Shown: in pieces, positions 17,453-24,952 of the stretch
Numbering within the stretch: the first letter of the stretch is position 1
Layout of the letters: every line of letters starts with the position of its first letter
Assembly: GCA_000830255.1 (NCBI GenBank)
Contig: JQIT01000002.1
Span: 307,020-371,019 of the forward strand
From: Sulfuricurvum sp. PC08-66
GTDB taxonomy: Bacteria > Campylobacterota > Campylobacteria > Campylobacterales > Sulfurimonadaceae
Direction: 5' to 3'
DNA length: 64,000 nucleotides
The notes under the pieces: model-generated
What the model saw: the letters and a program-made list of their open reading frames with translations, nothing else
What the model was told of the DNA's origin: nothing
Database searches by the model: none
Program-made: the position numbers and the translations under genes

Positions 17453-18300
17453 ATTACGACCTTTTGCATGGCCACACAAAAGAGGAAAAATATCCCAATA
17501 TAGCCATTGACCGTAAAAAAGGCGCGGTTAATATGGACAAAATCGCGTCGCACAAGTGCATGCTCATACCCTAGCATCACAGCACTAGCACCCACCGCGA
17601 TATAACCCCACACGCCCAAATTTGTCTCGACAACGAACCATCCCCACAACACCACCGTCATGATGTGAAACGCCAACGCTATGGAGAGTGCATTTTGTAC
17701 CCCAAAACGAGAGGGAATCGAAAAAAGCCCCTGCTTTGTGTCAAACTCCACATCTTGCAAAGAGTACAAAATATCAAATCCTGCCACCCACAGCACCACC
17801 CCCGACGCCAACATCGCTGACCACGCAGGTATCGATGCACTCACAGCAATAGCTCCTGCAATAGGTGCAAGTCCCAATGTCACGCCCAACACCACATGCG
17901 CCATAGCGCTAAAGCGTTTGAAATAGGAGTAGGAGGCCAAAACCAATAATATAGGTATCGAGAGTGCAAACGCAAGCGAATTAATGGCATAGCTTGTCGC
18001 CACAAACCCAAGCGCATTGACGACCATAAAAACCATCATCGCAGTGGCACTCACACGTCCATCGACGCTAGGACGCTTGGCGGTGCGTGCGTTTTGGGCA
18101 TCGATATCACGGTCTACGTAGCGGTTGAATGCCATGGCAAAATTACGCGCCGTAAAAGCCGCCAAACCACCCAAGAGCAGTAGCTCCCAGCCGAACCACC
18201 CCTCTGCCGCGACCAACATCGCGATAAAAATAAAAGGGAGTGAAAATATCGAGTGGCTCATCATCACCAACTCATTGAAATGTGCCAATGTTTTACGCAA
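17449..18300 (-). CDS. mqnP: menaquinone-pathway prenyltransferase MqnP (UbiA family)
   Basis: This 283-residue polytopic enzyme should transfer the polyprenyl chain to the naphthoate intermediate of the futalosine route to menaquinone, used in Campylobacterota. The two Asp motifs of UbiA enzymes are NxxxDxxxD at Asn59, Asp63 and Asp67 (NRYVDRDID), and DxxxD at Asp183-Asp187 (SLQDVEFD). About nine membrane helices are visible. AAGGAGTC precedes the start, and a TTGGCTATAAT promoter is at 18324-18334. MenA/UbiA itself is an alternative name, but the sequence GLFSIPSRFGV and the phylum favour MqnP. Confidence 0.88.
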   Translation of the reverse strand: MRKTLAHFNELVMMSHSIFSLPFIFIAMLVAAEGWFGWELLLLGGLAAFTARNFAMAFNRYVDRDIDAQNARTAKRPSVDGRVSATAMMVFMVVNALGFVATSYAINSLAFALSIPILLVLASYSYFKRFSAMAHVVLGVTLGLAPIAGAIAVSASIPAWSAMLASGVVLWVAGFDILYSLQDVEFDTKQGLFSIPSRFGVQNALSIALAFHIMTVVLWGWFVVETNLGVWGYIAVGASAVMLGYEHALVRRDFVHINRAFFTVNGYIGIFFLFCVAMQKVVM

Positions 18301-18323
18301 AATGACTCCTTGAAATGGGCACC

Positions 18324-18329
18324 ATTATA
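18324..18329 (-). promoter_or_regulatory. -10 box of mqnP
   Basis: TATAAT on the minus strand, preceded by TTGGC, lies 23 bp before the mqnP start codon. It has the same 11-base core as the tRNA-Arg and ilvD promoters. Confidence 0.6.
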
Positions 18330-18335
18330 GCCAAC

Positions 18336-18968
18336 TCACGGCATGGCGTAGGGGATTTTGACCCCCACATTGAGGAAAAAAACCCACCCCAAGGTTGAGA
18401 GGTCTGCTACAATGGTCGTCTCTTTCTCCTCGCCCAAATCGTACTCGAGTGTCCCGCCCGCCCCAAAAACGAAATTATTAATAGGTGCTAGCAAGCCTAC
18501 GCCCACACGCGCTCGATAACGCGCACGATCATCCCACCCTGCGAAGGTGTAGCCACCGTATCCTGCGATATGTACATAGGTTTGAGAGCTATTGTAGGTG
18601 CTGTTTTGCATCGCATTGAACATGATTCCCACATCCGCTTGCGCGAAAAAGAGTGGATAATTTTCGATGAGATTGGGCAAGGTATGTATCGCACTTGCCA
18701 TAATGCCATTGCCCATTTTGTCATACCCAAACTGCCATACGAAATTACCGCTAGCGACAAAAGAGAGTTTACCCCCTTCAAAAGGCTCTCCTTGTTGCGG
18801 CGGCATGTCGCTTTGAGGTGCCTCTTCGACTTGTTGAGGTGCTGTGTCGTATTTGGCATTTGCGGGGTCGGCATAGGGATTGAACCGCTCTGTCGTGAAA
18901 AACATATTAGAGGTATCGATAGCCCAACCGTGCAGTATCAGCCACAAAATCAGCAAAATTTTTCGCAC
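18336..18968 (-). CDS. secreted outer-membrane-like protein
   Basis: This 210-residue protein has a signal peptide (ending HGWA) and a low-complexity Pro/Gln/Glu linker (42-62). The following strand-rich region is typical of a small beta-barrel: alternating aromatic and Gly residues in SFVASGNFVWQFG, YVHIAGYGGYTFAGW and FVFGAGGTLEYDLG. It does not end with an aromatic residue, so membrane insertion is uncertain. It follows the J-domain gene with no gap, so the two are cotranscribed. The family is not recognised. Confidence 0.7.
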   Translation of the reverse strand: MRKILLILWLILHGWAIDTSNMFFTTERFNPYADPANAKYDTAPQQVEEAPQSDMPPQQGEPFEGGKLSFVASGNFVWQFGYDKMGNGIMASAIHTLPNLIENYPLFFAQADVGIMFNAMQNSTYNSSQTYVHIAGYGGYTFAGWDDRARYRARVGVGLLAPINNFVFGAGGTLEYDLGEEKETTIVADLSTLGWVFFLNVGVKIPYAMP

Positions 18969-19724
18969 TTAGGCTCCTTTGAGCGCGCTGTAGGCTTCTT
19001 GCAGCGCTTGGAATTTTTGGGTGTAGTCGATGAGCGTCGCTTCATCTTGGATATGCATGATGCGGTCAGGGTGATAGGCACGCGCCAGACGCTTGTAGTT
19101 GCTACGAATTTGTTGCAGTGGTGCATCGACAGGGCACTCTAGAAGCGCAAAATAGTGCTCTTTGGAGTGTGCCGCACCGCCAAAAAGCGTCGCGATAAAT
19201 CTCCCCTCGAAGCTATAGAAGAGCCTCGCACCCATAAAATTTTTGCGCCCTACCAACGAGGTCAATCGCGTATAAGCATCACTGTTTTGCAACGCTACAT
19301 CGATACTGTTGCCCTCGATACGTGTCGCTTTGGTGCCGAAATATCGCGCAATCCACAACGCAAAGAGCGGCTCCTCTTGCGAAAGCTCTAGACGAATTTG
19401 GGTAGGTGAAATCGCGTGCATCGATACACGAATCTCGCGCATCGACTCTAGAGAAATACGCAACGGATAGTGGCTACAGTGCAAAAGTGACTTGATAAAA
19501 AAATCGAGCTCCATCTGCGTCCCATGCGCCCACGTACGACACGCATCGACCAAGAGGCTCTTTTTGTTGAGCTCATCTCGCGCGTGGTGTGTGATAATCA
19601 GCCCCTCATCGACGAGGTGTAGCATCCCTGTACAAGCACCCAAAAAGGTGCGCATAGAGTGCATCGACAAAAAATCGTGCGATATGTGCATCGTAATAGT
19701 TTGCGCATCGATGGATAGCTTCAC
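18969..19724 (-). CDS. J-domain protein with unknown N-terminal domain
   Basis: This 251-residue cytosolic protein has a C-terminal J domain (about 188-251) with the HPD motif at 218-220, so it should stimulate a DnaK-type chaperone. The first 180 residues are a separate domain with a His-rich start and no known motif. A C-terminal rather than N-terminal J domain marks it as a specialised type III co-chaperone, seen in this phylum. It is immediately followed by the gene for a secreted barrel-like protein, which may be its client, though this is inference. Confidence 0.82.
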   Translation of the reverse strand: MKLSIDAQTITMHISHDFLSMHSMRTFLGACTGMLHLVDEGLIITHHARDELNKKSLLVDACRTWAHGTQMELDFFIKSLLHCSHYPLRISLESMREIRVSMHAISPTQIRLELSQEEPLFALWIARYFGTKATRIEGNSIDVALQNSDAYTRLTSLVGRKNFMGARLFYSFEGRFIATLFGGAAHSKEHYFALLECPVDAPLQQIRSNYKRLARAYHPDRIMHIQDEATLIDYTQKFQALQEAYSALKGA

Positions 19725-19737
19725 ACATCCCCTTTGG

Positions 19738-19757
19738 GGTCAAAATATTTTATGACC
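19738..19757 (-). promoter_or_regulatory. near-perfect palindrome upstream of the J-domain gene
   Basis: The 20 bp segment beginning GGTCAAAATA and ending TTATGACC is almost its own reverse complement. It lies 13 bp before the J-domain start codon, where an operator or the promoter would be. No regulator gene is adjacent. Confidence 0.35.
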
Positions 19758-19836
19758 TAGCAAAAATAATGCCATATAAATATGCTCACTCCCCTCTCCT
19801 TAAAGTTGCAGAGAAATTTTTTCACTACAATAACGC

Positions 19837-20310
19837 ATGCGAAAAATCATCCTAACTTTTTTTGGCATTTTGAGTCTCTTCGCCCAAGAGCACACCATCT
19901 TCGCTCCTATTGCCAACGATGTTTACGCTTTGCGAAGCAGTTGTATGGCAATTTCGAGAGTCAAGAGCAGTGCCACCCAAGCGTGTGACTACTATCTGCA
20001 CTCCACGTCGCAACTGCTCCAAACCGAGCACGCCCTCCAAAACACCCCAAATCCCGATGCCGCCGCACTCAAAAACTACCGCAACGCGCTTTTGAACGAG
20101 CACAAAAACCTACCCCACCTGCGCACTACTATCGCACGCATGGTCGATGCTACCATCGCACACGAGGAGTACGCGCTACTGTCGTACCTCGTCGAACACC
20201 CTGCCATCATCCTCACAGAGATACAAAAAGAGCGCATCGCCGCCCTACCCCATCCCAAACACCTCTCACCCAAAGCACGCCAAATTTTGGCACGCTATTC
20301 GGGGAGATAA
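19837..20310 (+). CDS. hypothetical secreted protein
   Basis: This 157-residue protein has a short signal peptide (MRKIILTFFGILSLFAQ) and is otherwise helical, with two Cys (SSCMAIS and TQACDYY) that could form a disulfide. It has many His residues in the second half (HPAIILTEIQ, HPKHLS). No domain is recognised. It is a single gene between the divergent J-domain operon and the convergent acetyltransferase gene, with 10 bp to the latter. Confidence 0.7.
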   Translation: MRKIILTFFGILSLFAQEHTIFAPIANDVYALRSSCMAISRVKSSATQACDYYLHSTSQLLQTEHALQNTPNPDAAALKNYRNALLNEHKNLPHLRTTIARMVDATIAHEEYALLSYLVEHPAIILTEIQKERIAALPHPKHLSPKARQILARYSGR

Positions 20311-20320
20311 CTCACAGCGG

Positions 20321-21076
20321 TCATACACTCAACAGCTCCAACCCAAAATGCTCTTTGAGCGCACGCGCATAATCGACTTCGCTTTTTTCTAGCACACCCT
20401 CTTCGATGAGCTTGAGTTCGTTATCGACGAGGATTTTGCGTCCGCGCGGGGTCTGCATAATCGCCAATTTTTTTTGCGTGAATATCGTATCGGGATGGGT
20501 CGCGTTAAAATAATTGGCAAGGCTAAACTCTATCCACTCTTGGGGCACGCTAGCAAAACCGTAGAGACGTTGCCACACATCCTGCACGAGGGCACTTAGC
20601 ACATATTCGCCCTCAACACGCTCCAATCGAAATCGGTCACCCTCCTGCACCACCTCGCCCTCGACTATCTCCATGGGCGCACGAAGCGCATAGCCACCAA
20701 ACCCCGTATCGGACAGATACTCTCTACCCTCGACACGGACGATGAGCACCATATGGGTCTTGGGACGGCGTGTGGGGTAGGTCATGGGACGCGCACCTGC
20801 GAAATACCACTCAAATCCTATGGCGGTGAGTGCCATCGAGAAGATGCCATTGACCTCGTAGCAGTACCCACCGCGACGACGATATAGGATTTTGTCCACG
20901 ATATCTTCAGGCACCATCGATGGGATGCGCCCTGCTTGCACGAGCGTATTTTCAAAAGGGATGCTGCGAAGTTGCTTTTGCATCAGCTTCGTCAGAGTAG
21001 CTAGGTCGTTGGCGGTTTCGCCCTCGTAGTCGATACGAGAGAGATACGTATCTAGGTGGAAATTGTCAGCTTTCAT
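20321..21076 (-). CDS. nat: arylamine N-acetyltransferase
   Basis: This cytosolic enzyme transfers acetyl groups from acetyl-CoA to arylamines and hydrazines. All three catalytic residues of the family are in place: Cys72 in RRGGYCYEVN, His108 in PKTHMVLIV and Asp123 in SDTGFGG. The N-terminal LSRIDYEGE and FENTLVQ segments are also typical, and the 251 residues are near the usual 255-280. CAGGAG precedes the start. A 33-codon ORF overlaps the start codon by 4 bp upstream. Confidence 0.93.
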   Translation of the reverse strand: MKADNFHLDTYLSRIDYEGETANDLATLTKLMQKQLRSIPFENTLVQAGRIPSMVPEDIVDKILYRRRGGYCYEVNGIFSMALTAIGFEWYFAGARPMTYPTRRPKTHMVLIVRVEGREYLSDTGFGGYALRAPMEIVEGEVVQEGDRFRLERVEGEYVLSALVQDVWQRLYGFASVPQEWIEFSLANYFNATHPDTIFTQKKLAIMQTPRGRKILVDNELKLIEEGVLEKSEVDYARALKEHFGLELLSV

Positions 21077-21174
21077 GCATGCTCCTGTATGCGTCGTGCA
21101 GTTTCATCTTCACCGCGCGCTTGGAGCTTCTCGATGAGTCCCTCTTTGCGCTCTTTGGAGAGATTTTGCCCCAT
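21073..21174 (-). CDS. possible 33-residue ORF coupled to nat
   Basis: An ATG at 21174 opens a frame starting MGQNLSKERKEGLIEKL that ends in TGA overlapping the nat ATG as ATGA. The product would be charged and helical. The ribosome site of nat lies inside it, so translation of one could affect the other. The upstream site is weak, so the ORF may not be used. Confidence 0.35.
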   Translation of the reverse strand: MGQNLSKERKEGLIEKLQARGEDETARRIQEHA

Positions 21175-21218
21175 TTTTACTTTGAGTGTGATAGAGGTGG
21201 GTGTGATAGCTCTATATT

Positions 21219-21254
21219 TATAATAGTATGTCAAAATACTGTATTACAAAATAC
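21219..21254 (+). promoter_or_regulatory. promoter and double operator of the RHH/MazF module
   Basis: TATAAT at 21219-21224 is followed by two tandem 14 bp inverted repeats with the same half-sites, GTATgtcaaaATAC (21226-21239) and GTATtacaaaATAC (21241-21254). Their centres are 15 bp apart, and AAGGAG and the antitoxin ATG follow directly. Two adjacent palindromes on the start site are how ribbon-helix-helix antitoxins autorepress their operons. Confidence 0.7.
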
Positions 21255-21266
21255 AAAGGAGCACCT

Positions 21267-21494
21267 ATGACAGCAACGGTACGACTGGATGATGCACTCG
21301 AATCGAAACTGGAAACCCTGAGCAAATCGCTTCATAAAAAGAAGAGCGATGTCATTCGTGAGGCGATACTTTTTTATGCAAACAGCTTTGAAACATCTCA
21401 AAAACGAAGAATGTTACAAGCGGTCGAAAAAACATTACAAGCCGACAGCCAAGAAGCCAAACTGCTTGAGGAGACGCTTCATGACGGCTTATAG
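21267..21494 (+). CDS. ribbon-helix-helix antitoxin
   Basis: This 75-residue protein begins MTATVRLDDALESKLETLSKSL, the strand-helix start of an RHH (MetJ/Arc) DNA-binding domain with small alternating residues in the strand. KKSDVIREAILFYANS is the second helix. The acidic C-terminal tail should neutralise the MazF toxin encoded next. AAGGAG lies before the ATG at 21267, and a frame open to 21228 includes operator DNA. It overlaps the toxin gene by 14 bp. Confidence 0.85.
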   Translation: MTATVRLDDALESKLETLSKSLHKKKSDVIREAILFYANSFETSQKRRMLQAVEKTLQADSQEAKLLEETLHDGL

Positions 21495-21822
21495 AGGCGA
21501 AATATGGTTGGCAAATCTCAACCCTGCCAAGAGAGCCAATGAAGTCGCCAAAATCAGACCCGTACTCGTGTTTCAAAATAATGATCTCAACAAAAGCGCT
21601 TATGCGACGACGATTGTCTTGCCTCTTACGACATCGCTGATCGAGGATGCCCAACCGTTACGTATGCGCATCGCCAAGCGTGAGAAACTCAAAGAAGATT
21701 CGGATTTACTTATCGCACAAATCAGAGCCATAGACAATGAAAGATTTTTGGAAAAATTGACAACACTCAGTGCCCAAGAGATGAAAGCCGTTAAAGGGCT
21801 TTTGGATGAAGTTTTGAACTAA
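21481..21822 (+). CDS. MazF/PemK-family mRNA interferase toxin
   Basis: This 113-residue toxin has the PemK/MazF pattern: RGEIWLANLNP at the start, KIRPVLVFQNN, IVLPLTTSLIED and an LIAQIRAID segment, with the catalytic Arg in IRPV. Such enzymes cleave single-stranded RNA at short sequences. The gene overlaps its RHH antitoxin. A distant paralogue is encoded at 24222-24554 on the other strand, with a different antitoxin family. Confidence 0.9.
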   Translation: MTAYRGEIWLANLNPAKRANEVAKIRPVLVFQNNDLNKSAYATTIVLPLTTSLIEDAQPLRMRIAKREKLKEDSDLLIAQIRAIDNERFLEKLTTLSAQEMKAVKGLLDEVLN

Positions 21823-22127
21823 ACTCTGTGATGATACTTTTAGACTCTGCATCCAAGACCCTTCTACACATCCAACTCTACGAAGCACTCAAAAACACGA
21901 CCTCATGAAAGCCGCTCTCATCACCCATCTAGGCGACACCATCGAGATAAAGAGCGATGGAGGAGATAGAACCTGCGTTAAGGCGTTTGCGGAAATTGTT
22001 TTAAGTAATAAAAACGTATAATATGTGAGAATTTGTCATTTTTAATGTCTGACCATCTGATGGATTTTTGGCGAAATGGTATATTTTGGGTATGAATAAA
22101 AAGTTATATTAAGAAGGAAGCATCATT
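21823..22127 (+). other. 305 bp without a clear gene
   Basis: Two short overlapping frames are present: 21831-21908 (25 codons, MILLDSASKTLLHIQL) and 21905-22021 (38 codons, MKAALITHLGDTIEIKS), joined by ATGA. Neither has a convincing ribosome site or relative, so they are probably remnants of a degraded gene. The right part holds a 51 bp sequence repeated near 25976, described separately. Confidence 0.4.
21998..22048 (+). repeat. copy A of a 50 bp repeat upstream of an accessory gene
   Basis: The segment starting GTTTTAAG and containing AAAAACGTA and AATTTGTC matches 25976-26025 at about four of five positions with one single-base gap. Each copy lies 80-90 bp before an accessory gene (the PD-(D/E)XK protein here and DUF4393 there). 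It may be a shared promoter region or a recombination footprint. Confidence 0.5.
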
Positions 22128-23585
22128 GTGAACATACTATCTGATGAACAAATAACATTAGAAACCAAATCTATTTATAGACCTCTAGCAATAGAATCTG
22201 GTACTACAATATTACCGTTATCCGATTTAGGAGATAGAGAATTTGAACTACTTTCATATCTTCTTGTGTCCTCAGAATTAAAAAAATCAGAATTCTTAAA
22301 TTTTGATAAAATATCACTAATGCAAGGTGTCGCAGAAAGAGGACGAGACTGTGTTCTTTATAATAATTCAAAAATTGTTGGACTAGTTCAATGTAAAAAA
22401 TATAATGGTAGATTAACCAAACCTCAAACTATTAAAGAAATTATGAAGTTTATATTATTTTCTATTTTAGACAAGACAATTCTTCCTGATCCTAATAATT
22501 TTGAATATAACCTCTACGTATCAAATGATTTAAATGGTGTCACAATAGAGCTATTATCTTCATTTAATGACCGAATAAAGGATGAATTTACAAATGGTAA
22601 TATTGAAAAATACACTGATGACTTAATAAATGAATATGAATCATTTAAAAGTTTTAAAGGAAATATTCCACTTCAAGAGATACAAAACCTACTAACAACA
22701 ATAAAAGTTACCTATCAAAATGGAATTGATCTAACGTCAAGAATTTTAAATAATAGTAATGTTTTATCAATGTTTTTCAATATTAAAACAGTTGTTGATT
22801 TAGAGTCCAATGACAAACATATCAGAAAAGCACTTGATGACTATGGGTTGACTCTATTAACTGATAAAGATTTAAAAATATTAAAACAAAGAATAGAAAA
22901 TACACAAGAAAATAATAGAATTAATTTAGGTCTTATGGATTTTTTTGGTTACAGTAAAGAGTTTTTTGATTTCTTACAAGTTGATAATAAGTTTAAAAAT
23001 ATTGTCGAGCCATTTAGCGAAATGCAAAACTTATTGAATAAGTATTTGATGGATTTTTTGTCTAATGAAATTAGCAAATCTGTTTTTAATGAAATCACTA
23101 TGAAACTGCTAAATACAGGAAAAATCCATAGATTTAGTATAGGAATAGCTGAGCCATATTTATTTACCAGATTGAGTAAAAATATATTAATAAAAAGTTT
23201 ACCCGAAGAAATTTTAAGAAAGTTATCCCCAGATACTTTTAAATCAAAAGAAGAATTAATCTTACAAATATCAAGCTTTTTATTTAAAACAAGTGAAGAA
23301 ATTTTAAACGGTGATTATAGTAATTTAGTGGGAGATAATGAACTAGTGCAAATGAAATTACGTCTATATGAACATATACATAAAGGAATTAATAATATTG
23401 AAGAAATAAAACTGAGATTTGATAAAGATATAAAATTATTGATTCCTGTTTTAGATAAAATTGAAAATAGAATATCATCATTAATCCCAGAAGAAAGAAC
23501 AATTATTATTAAAGATAGTAGTTTTCTTGAAAATAAAGAAGAATTAGAAAATATAAAAAAAACATTAGGTAAATTAAAAAACTAA
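22128..23585 (+). CDS. PD-(D/E)XK nuclease-like protein, candidate defence effector
   Basis: This 485-residue protein is encoded by very AT-rich DNA unlike its neighbours, a sign of recent transfer. The N-terminal 100 residues look like an Mrr-type restriction fold: Glu40 in DREFELLSYLL, Asp74 in GVAERGRDCVLY and Gln88-Cys-Lys90 in GLVQCKKY give the E...D...QxK catalytic pattern. The remaining residues are helical with no recognised motif, no ATP-binding loop and no membrane segment. It could cleave DNA in response to phage, with the C-terminal part as sensor. No methylase is adjacent, so classic restriction-modification is unlikely. Start GTG at 22128 follows AGAAGGA. Confidence 0.7.
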   Translation: MNILSDEQITLETKSIYRPLAIESGTTILPLSDLGDREFELLSYLLVSSELKKSEFLNFDKISLMQGVAERGRDCVLYNNSKIVGLVQCKKYNGRLTKPQTIKEIMKFILFSILDKTILPDPNNFEYNLYVSNDLNGVTIELLSSFNDRIKDEFTNGNIEKYTDDLINEYESFKSFKGNIPLQEIQNLLTTIKVTYQNGIDLTSRILNNSNVLSMFFNIKTVVDLESNDKHIRKALDDYGLTLLTDKDLKILKQRIENTQENNRINLGLMDFFGYSKEFFDFLQVDNKFKNIVEPFSEMQNLLNKYLMDFLSNEISKSVFNEITMKLLNTGKIHRFSIGIAEPYLFTRLSKNILIKSLPEEILRKLSPDTFKSKEELILQISSFLFKTSEEILNGDYSNLVGDNELVQMKLRLYEHIHKGINNIEEIKLRFDKDIKLLIPVLDKIENRISSLIPEERTIIIKDSSFLENKEELENIKKTLGKLKN

Positions 23586-23594
23586 TATTCACTC

Positions 23595-23657
23595 GTTCCC
23601 AACGTCCTCGTTGGGAATGCTGACTAACATATACACTCCCAAGCTAGAGCTTGGGAG
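23595..23657. repeat. pair of GTTCCCAA-type palindromic hairpins
   Basis: Two hairpins follow the AT-rich gene. TTCCCAACG (23596-23604) pairs with CGTTGGGAA (23609-23617) around TCCT. CTCCCAAGCT (23636-23645) pairs with AGCTTGGGAG (23648-23657) around AG. Repeats of this CTCCCAAGCTnnAGCTTGGGAG type are widely scattered between genes in many bacteria as REP-like elements. They may also end transcription of the upstream gene. Confidence 0.65.
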
Positions 23658-23769
23658 CGAGACAAACTTGCATAACAAATCAGTGGAGCCAATAGCTTAC
23701 CCTACGGGCAATTTATCTCGTGACTATTGGAGTTTGGTATCGATACGCGATTGTGGATACCTATTCTGT

Positions 23770-23775
23770 TATAAT
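23770..23775 (+). promoter_or_regulatory. -10 box directly before the MNT gene
   Basis: TATAAT ends six bases before the ATG at 23782, so transcription would begin at or beside the A of the start codon. No ribosome site lies between. This predicts a leaderless mRNA. Confidence 0.5.
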
Positions 23776-23781
23776 TAACCC

Positions 23782-24099
23782 ATGACAAAAAAAGAAGAAA
23801 TCTTAGCCTATCTCTCTTCCATTCGCCCCGAACTCGAGAGCGAGGGGATTGAGAAATTAGGACTGTTTGGCAGTTACGCACGCGACAGTGCCGTGTGGGG
23901 TAGTGATATCGATATCATTATGCATACCACCCCTCGCTTTTTACAAGTCCACCCTGGATGGGAAGCATTGCGCGTCATCGAAGAACTCAGAAGCTCGATA
24001 TCACATCGTTTTGGCGGGGGTCGCGTCGATATTTGTGACCTTTCTGGGCTAGATGAAGTAAAAAGAGAAAAATTGCTCAAAGAGGCTATTTATGTCTGA
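23782..24099 (+). CDS. mntA: MNT-type minimal nucleotidyltransferase antitoxin
   Basis: This 105-residue protein of the DNA polymerase beta superfamily has GLFGSYARD (27-35) and the metal-binding SDIDI with Asp42 and Asp44. In HEPN/MNT modules such enzymes neutralise the HepT RNase by AMP transfer to a tyrosine. The next frame, 24092-24199, overlaps its stop and could be the start of the toxin but is only 35 codons long. No ribosome site is seen, and the promoter placement suggests a leaderless transcript. Confidence 0.85.
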   Translation: MTKKEEILAYLSSIRPELESEGIEKLGLFGSYARDSAVWGSDIDIIMHTTPRFLQVHPGWEALRVIEELRSSISHRFGGGRVDICDLSGLDEVKREKLLKEAIYV

Positions 24100-24199
24100 C
24101 CTTCATGATATGCAACGACTCCAAACCATCATCGAAATGGTCATCCGTGAAAAACTCCCGCATATCAAATCGTGTGCATTAGAAGCACTCTCAAAATAA
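24092..24199 (+). pseudogene. possible truncated HepT-like ORF
   Basis: A 35-codon frame starting MSDLHDMQRLQTIIE overlaps the end of the MNT gene by 8 bp, exactly where a HepT toxin gene normally begins. Full HEPN toxins are about 110-145 residues and carry an RxxxxH motif, which is absent here. The frame stops just before the convergent MazF gene. It is either a remnant toxin or an unrelated short ORF. Confidence 0.4.
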
Positions 24200-24221
24200 T
24201 CTTCGCGTTCCTTCACACGTT

Positions 24222-24554
24222 TCAAAAATTTTTACAAAGATTTCCCATCACAGCATCGTATTCAGCGGAGGTAAGTTTGGCAATTTTCTCTTTTATTCTG
24301 CTTTTTGAAAGTGCTCGGATTTGGTTGATGAGTATGTCCGAATCCTCTTTGAGACCCTCTCTAGCCAAAAGCCTCATGCGATAAGGCTCCATGCCATCGA
24401 TGAGATCGGTGGAAAGTGGCATGAGAATGACCGTATCCAAGATGGCGTTTTCATCATCGCCAGAGACGATGAGGGCTGGTCTGATTTTGCCTACTTCATC
24501 TCCCTTTTTGGGATAGAGATTGACGATGACAATATCACCGCGACTAAATTCCAT
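24222..24554 (-). CDS. MazF/PemK-family mRNA interferase toxin (second copy)
   Basis: This 110-residue toxin starting MEFSRGDIVIVNLYPKKG has the MazF pattern KIRPALIVSG, VILMPLSTD and ILINQIRALS, with the conserved IRP arginine. Starts at 24557 and 24566 are also possible. It overlaps the upstream antitoxin by 11 bp. It is only distantly related to the MazF at 21481-21822, although both share the module GLKEDSDILI or KLKEDSDLLI near the middle. Confidence 0.88.
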   Translation of the reverse strand: MEFSRGDIVIVNLYPKKGDEVGKIRPALIVSGDDENAILDTVILMPLSTDLIDGMEPYRMRLLAREGLKEDSDILINQIRALSKSRIKEKIAKLTSAEYDAVMGNLCKNF

Positions 24555-24789
24555 CATCGATACCAATCTCTGCGAACTCTAAATCTTGATGATTTTTCAG
24601 CTTGTGCAGTTTCGCAAGCTTCTCTTCGCGGTCGATTTTTTCAATCACAGGCAAGATAAGTTTTTCATATTTGGATGAGATGAAATACCCTACCGTTGTA
24701 TGGGCTCTTCTATCGATGATTTCGGCGACGTCCATCGCTTTCATCAATGAGGGTTTGTTTTGAATATCGGTGACACCATAGGTCAACAT
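24544..24789 (-). CDS. Phd/YefM-like antitoxin of the second MazF
   Basis: This 81-residue protein starts MLTYGVTDIQNKPSLM, with VTDIQNKPS-like and VGYFISSKYEKLILPVI segments that fit the Phd/YefM fold. The acidic C-terminus (FAEIGIDDGI) would bind the toxin. It precedes and overlaps the MazF gene. AAAAGGAT lies before the ATG. Confidence 0.75.
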   Translation of the reverse strand: MLTYGVTDIQNKPSLMKAMDVAEIIDRRAHTTVGYFISSKYEKLILPVIEKIDREEKLAKLHKLKNHQDLEFAEIGIDDGI

Positions 24790-24823
24790 CTCATATCCTT
24801 TTCTTTGTTTTTAATCTATGTGT

Positions 24824-24829
24824 ATTATA
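24824..24829 (-). promoter_or_regulatory. -10 box of the Phd-like/MazF module
   Basis: TATAAT on the minus strand lies 34 bp before the antitoxin start, within an imperfect direct repeat ATATAAG-ATATAAT that could be part of the operator. Confidence 0.5.
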
Positions 24830-24952
24830 TCTTATATTTAATAACGCCAATTGCATAATGGCTTCGAGCGTTTTTTTAGGCAACATCGATGAGAAGGTAT
24901 CCGAAAAAATAGCTACTATGCTAGTGAAAATGTTTGAATTGTAGGAACCCCC

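Noticed and set aside
21831-22021. Two short ORFs after MazF
   Set aside because: They lack ribosome sites and any recognisable relative, so they were listed only as probable remnants.
23595-23657. CRISPR-like repeat array
   Set aside because: Only two different hairpins are present, without regular spacing or spacers, so this is a palindromic repeat pair and not a CRISPR.
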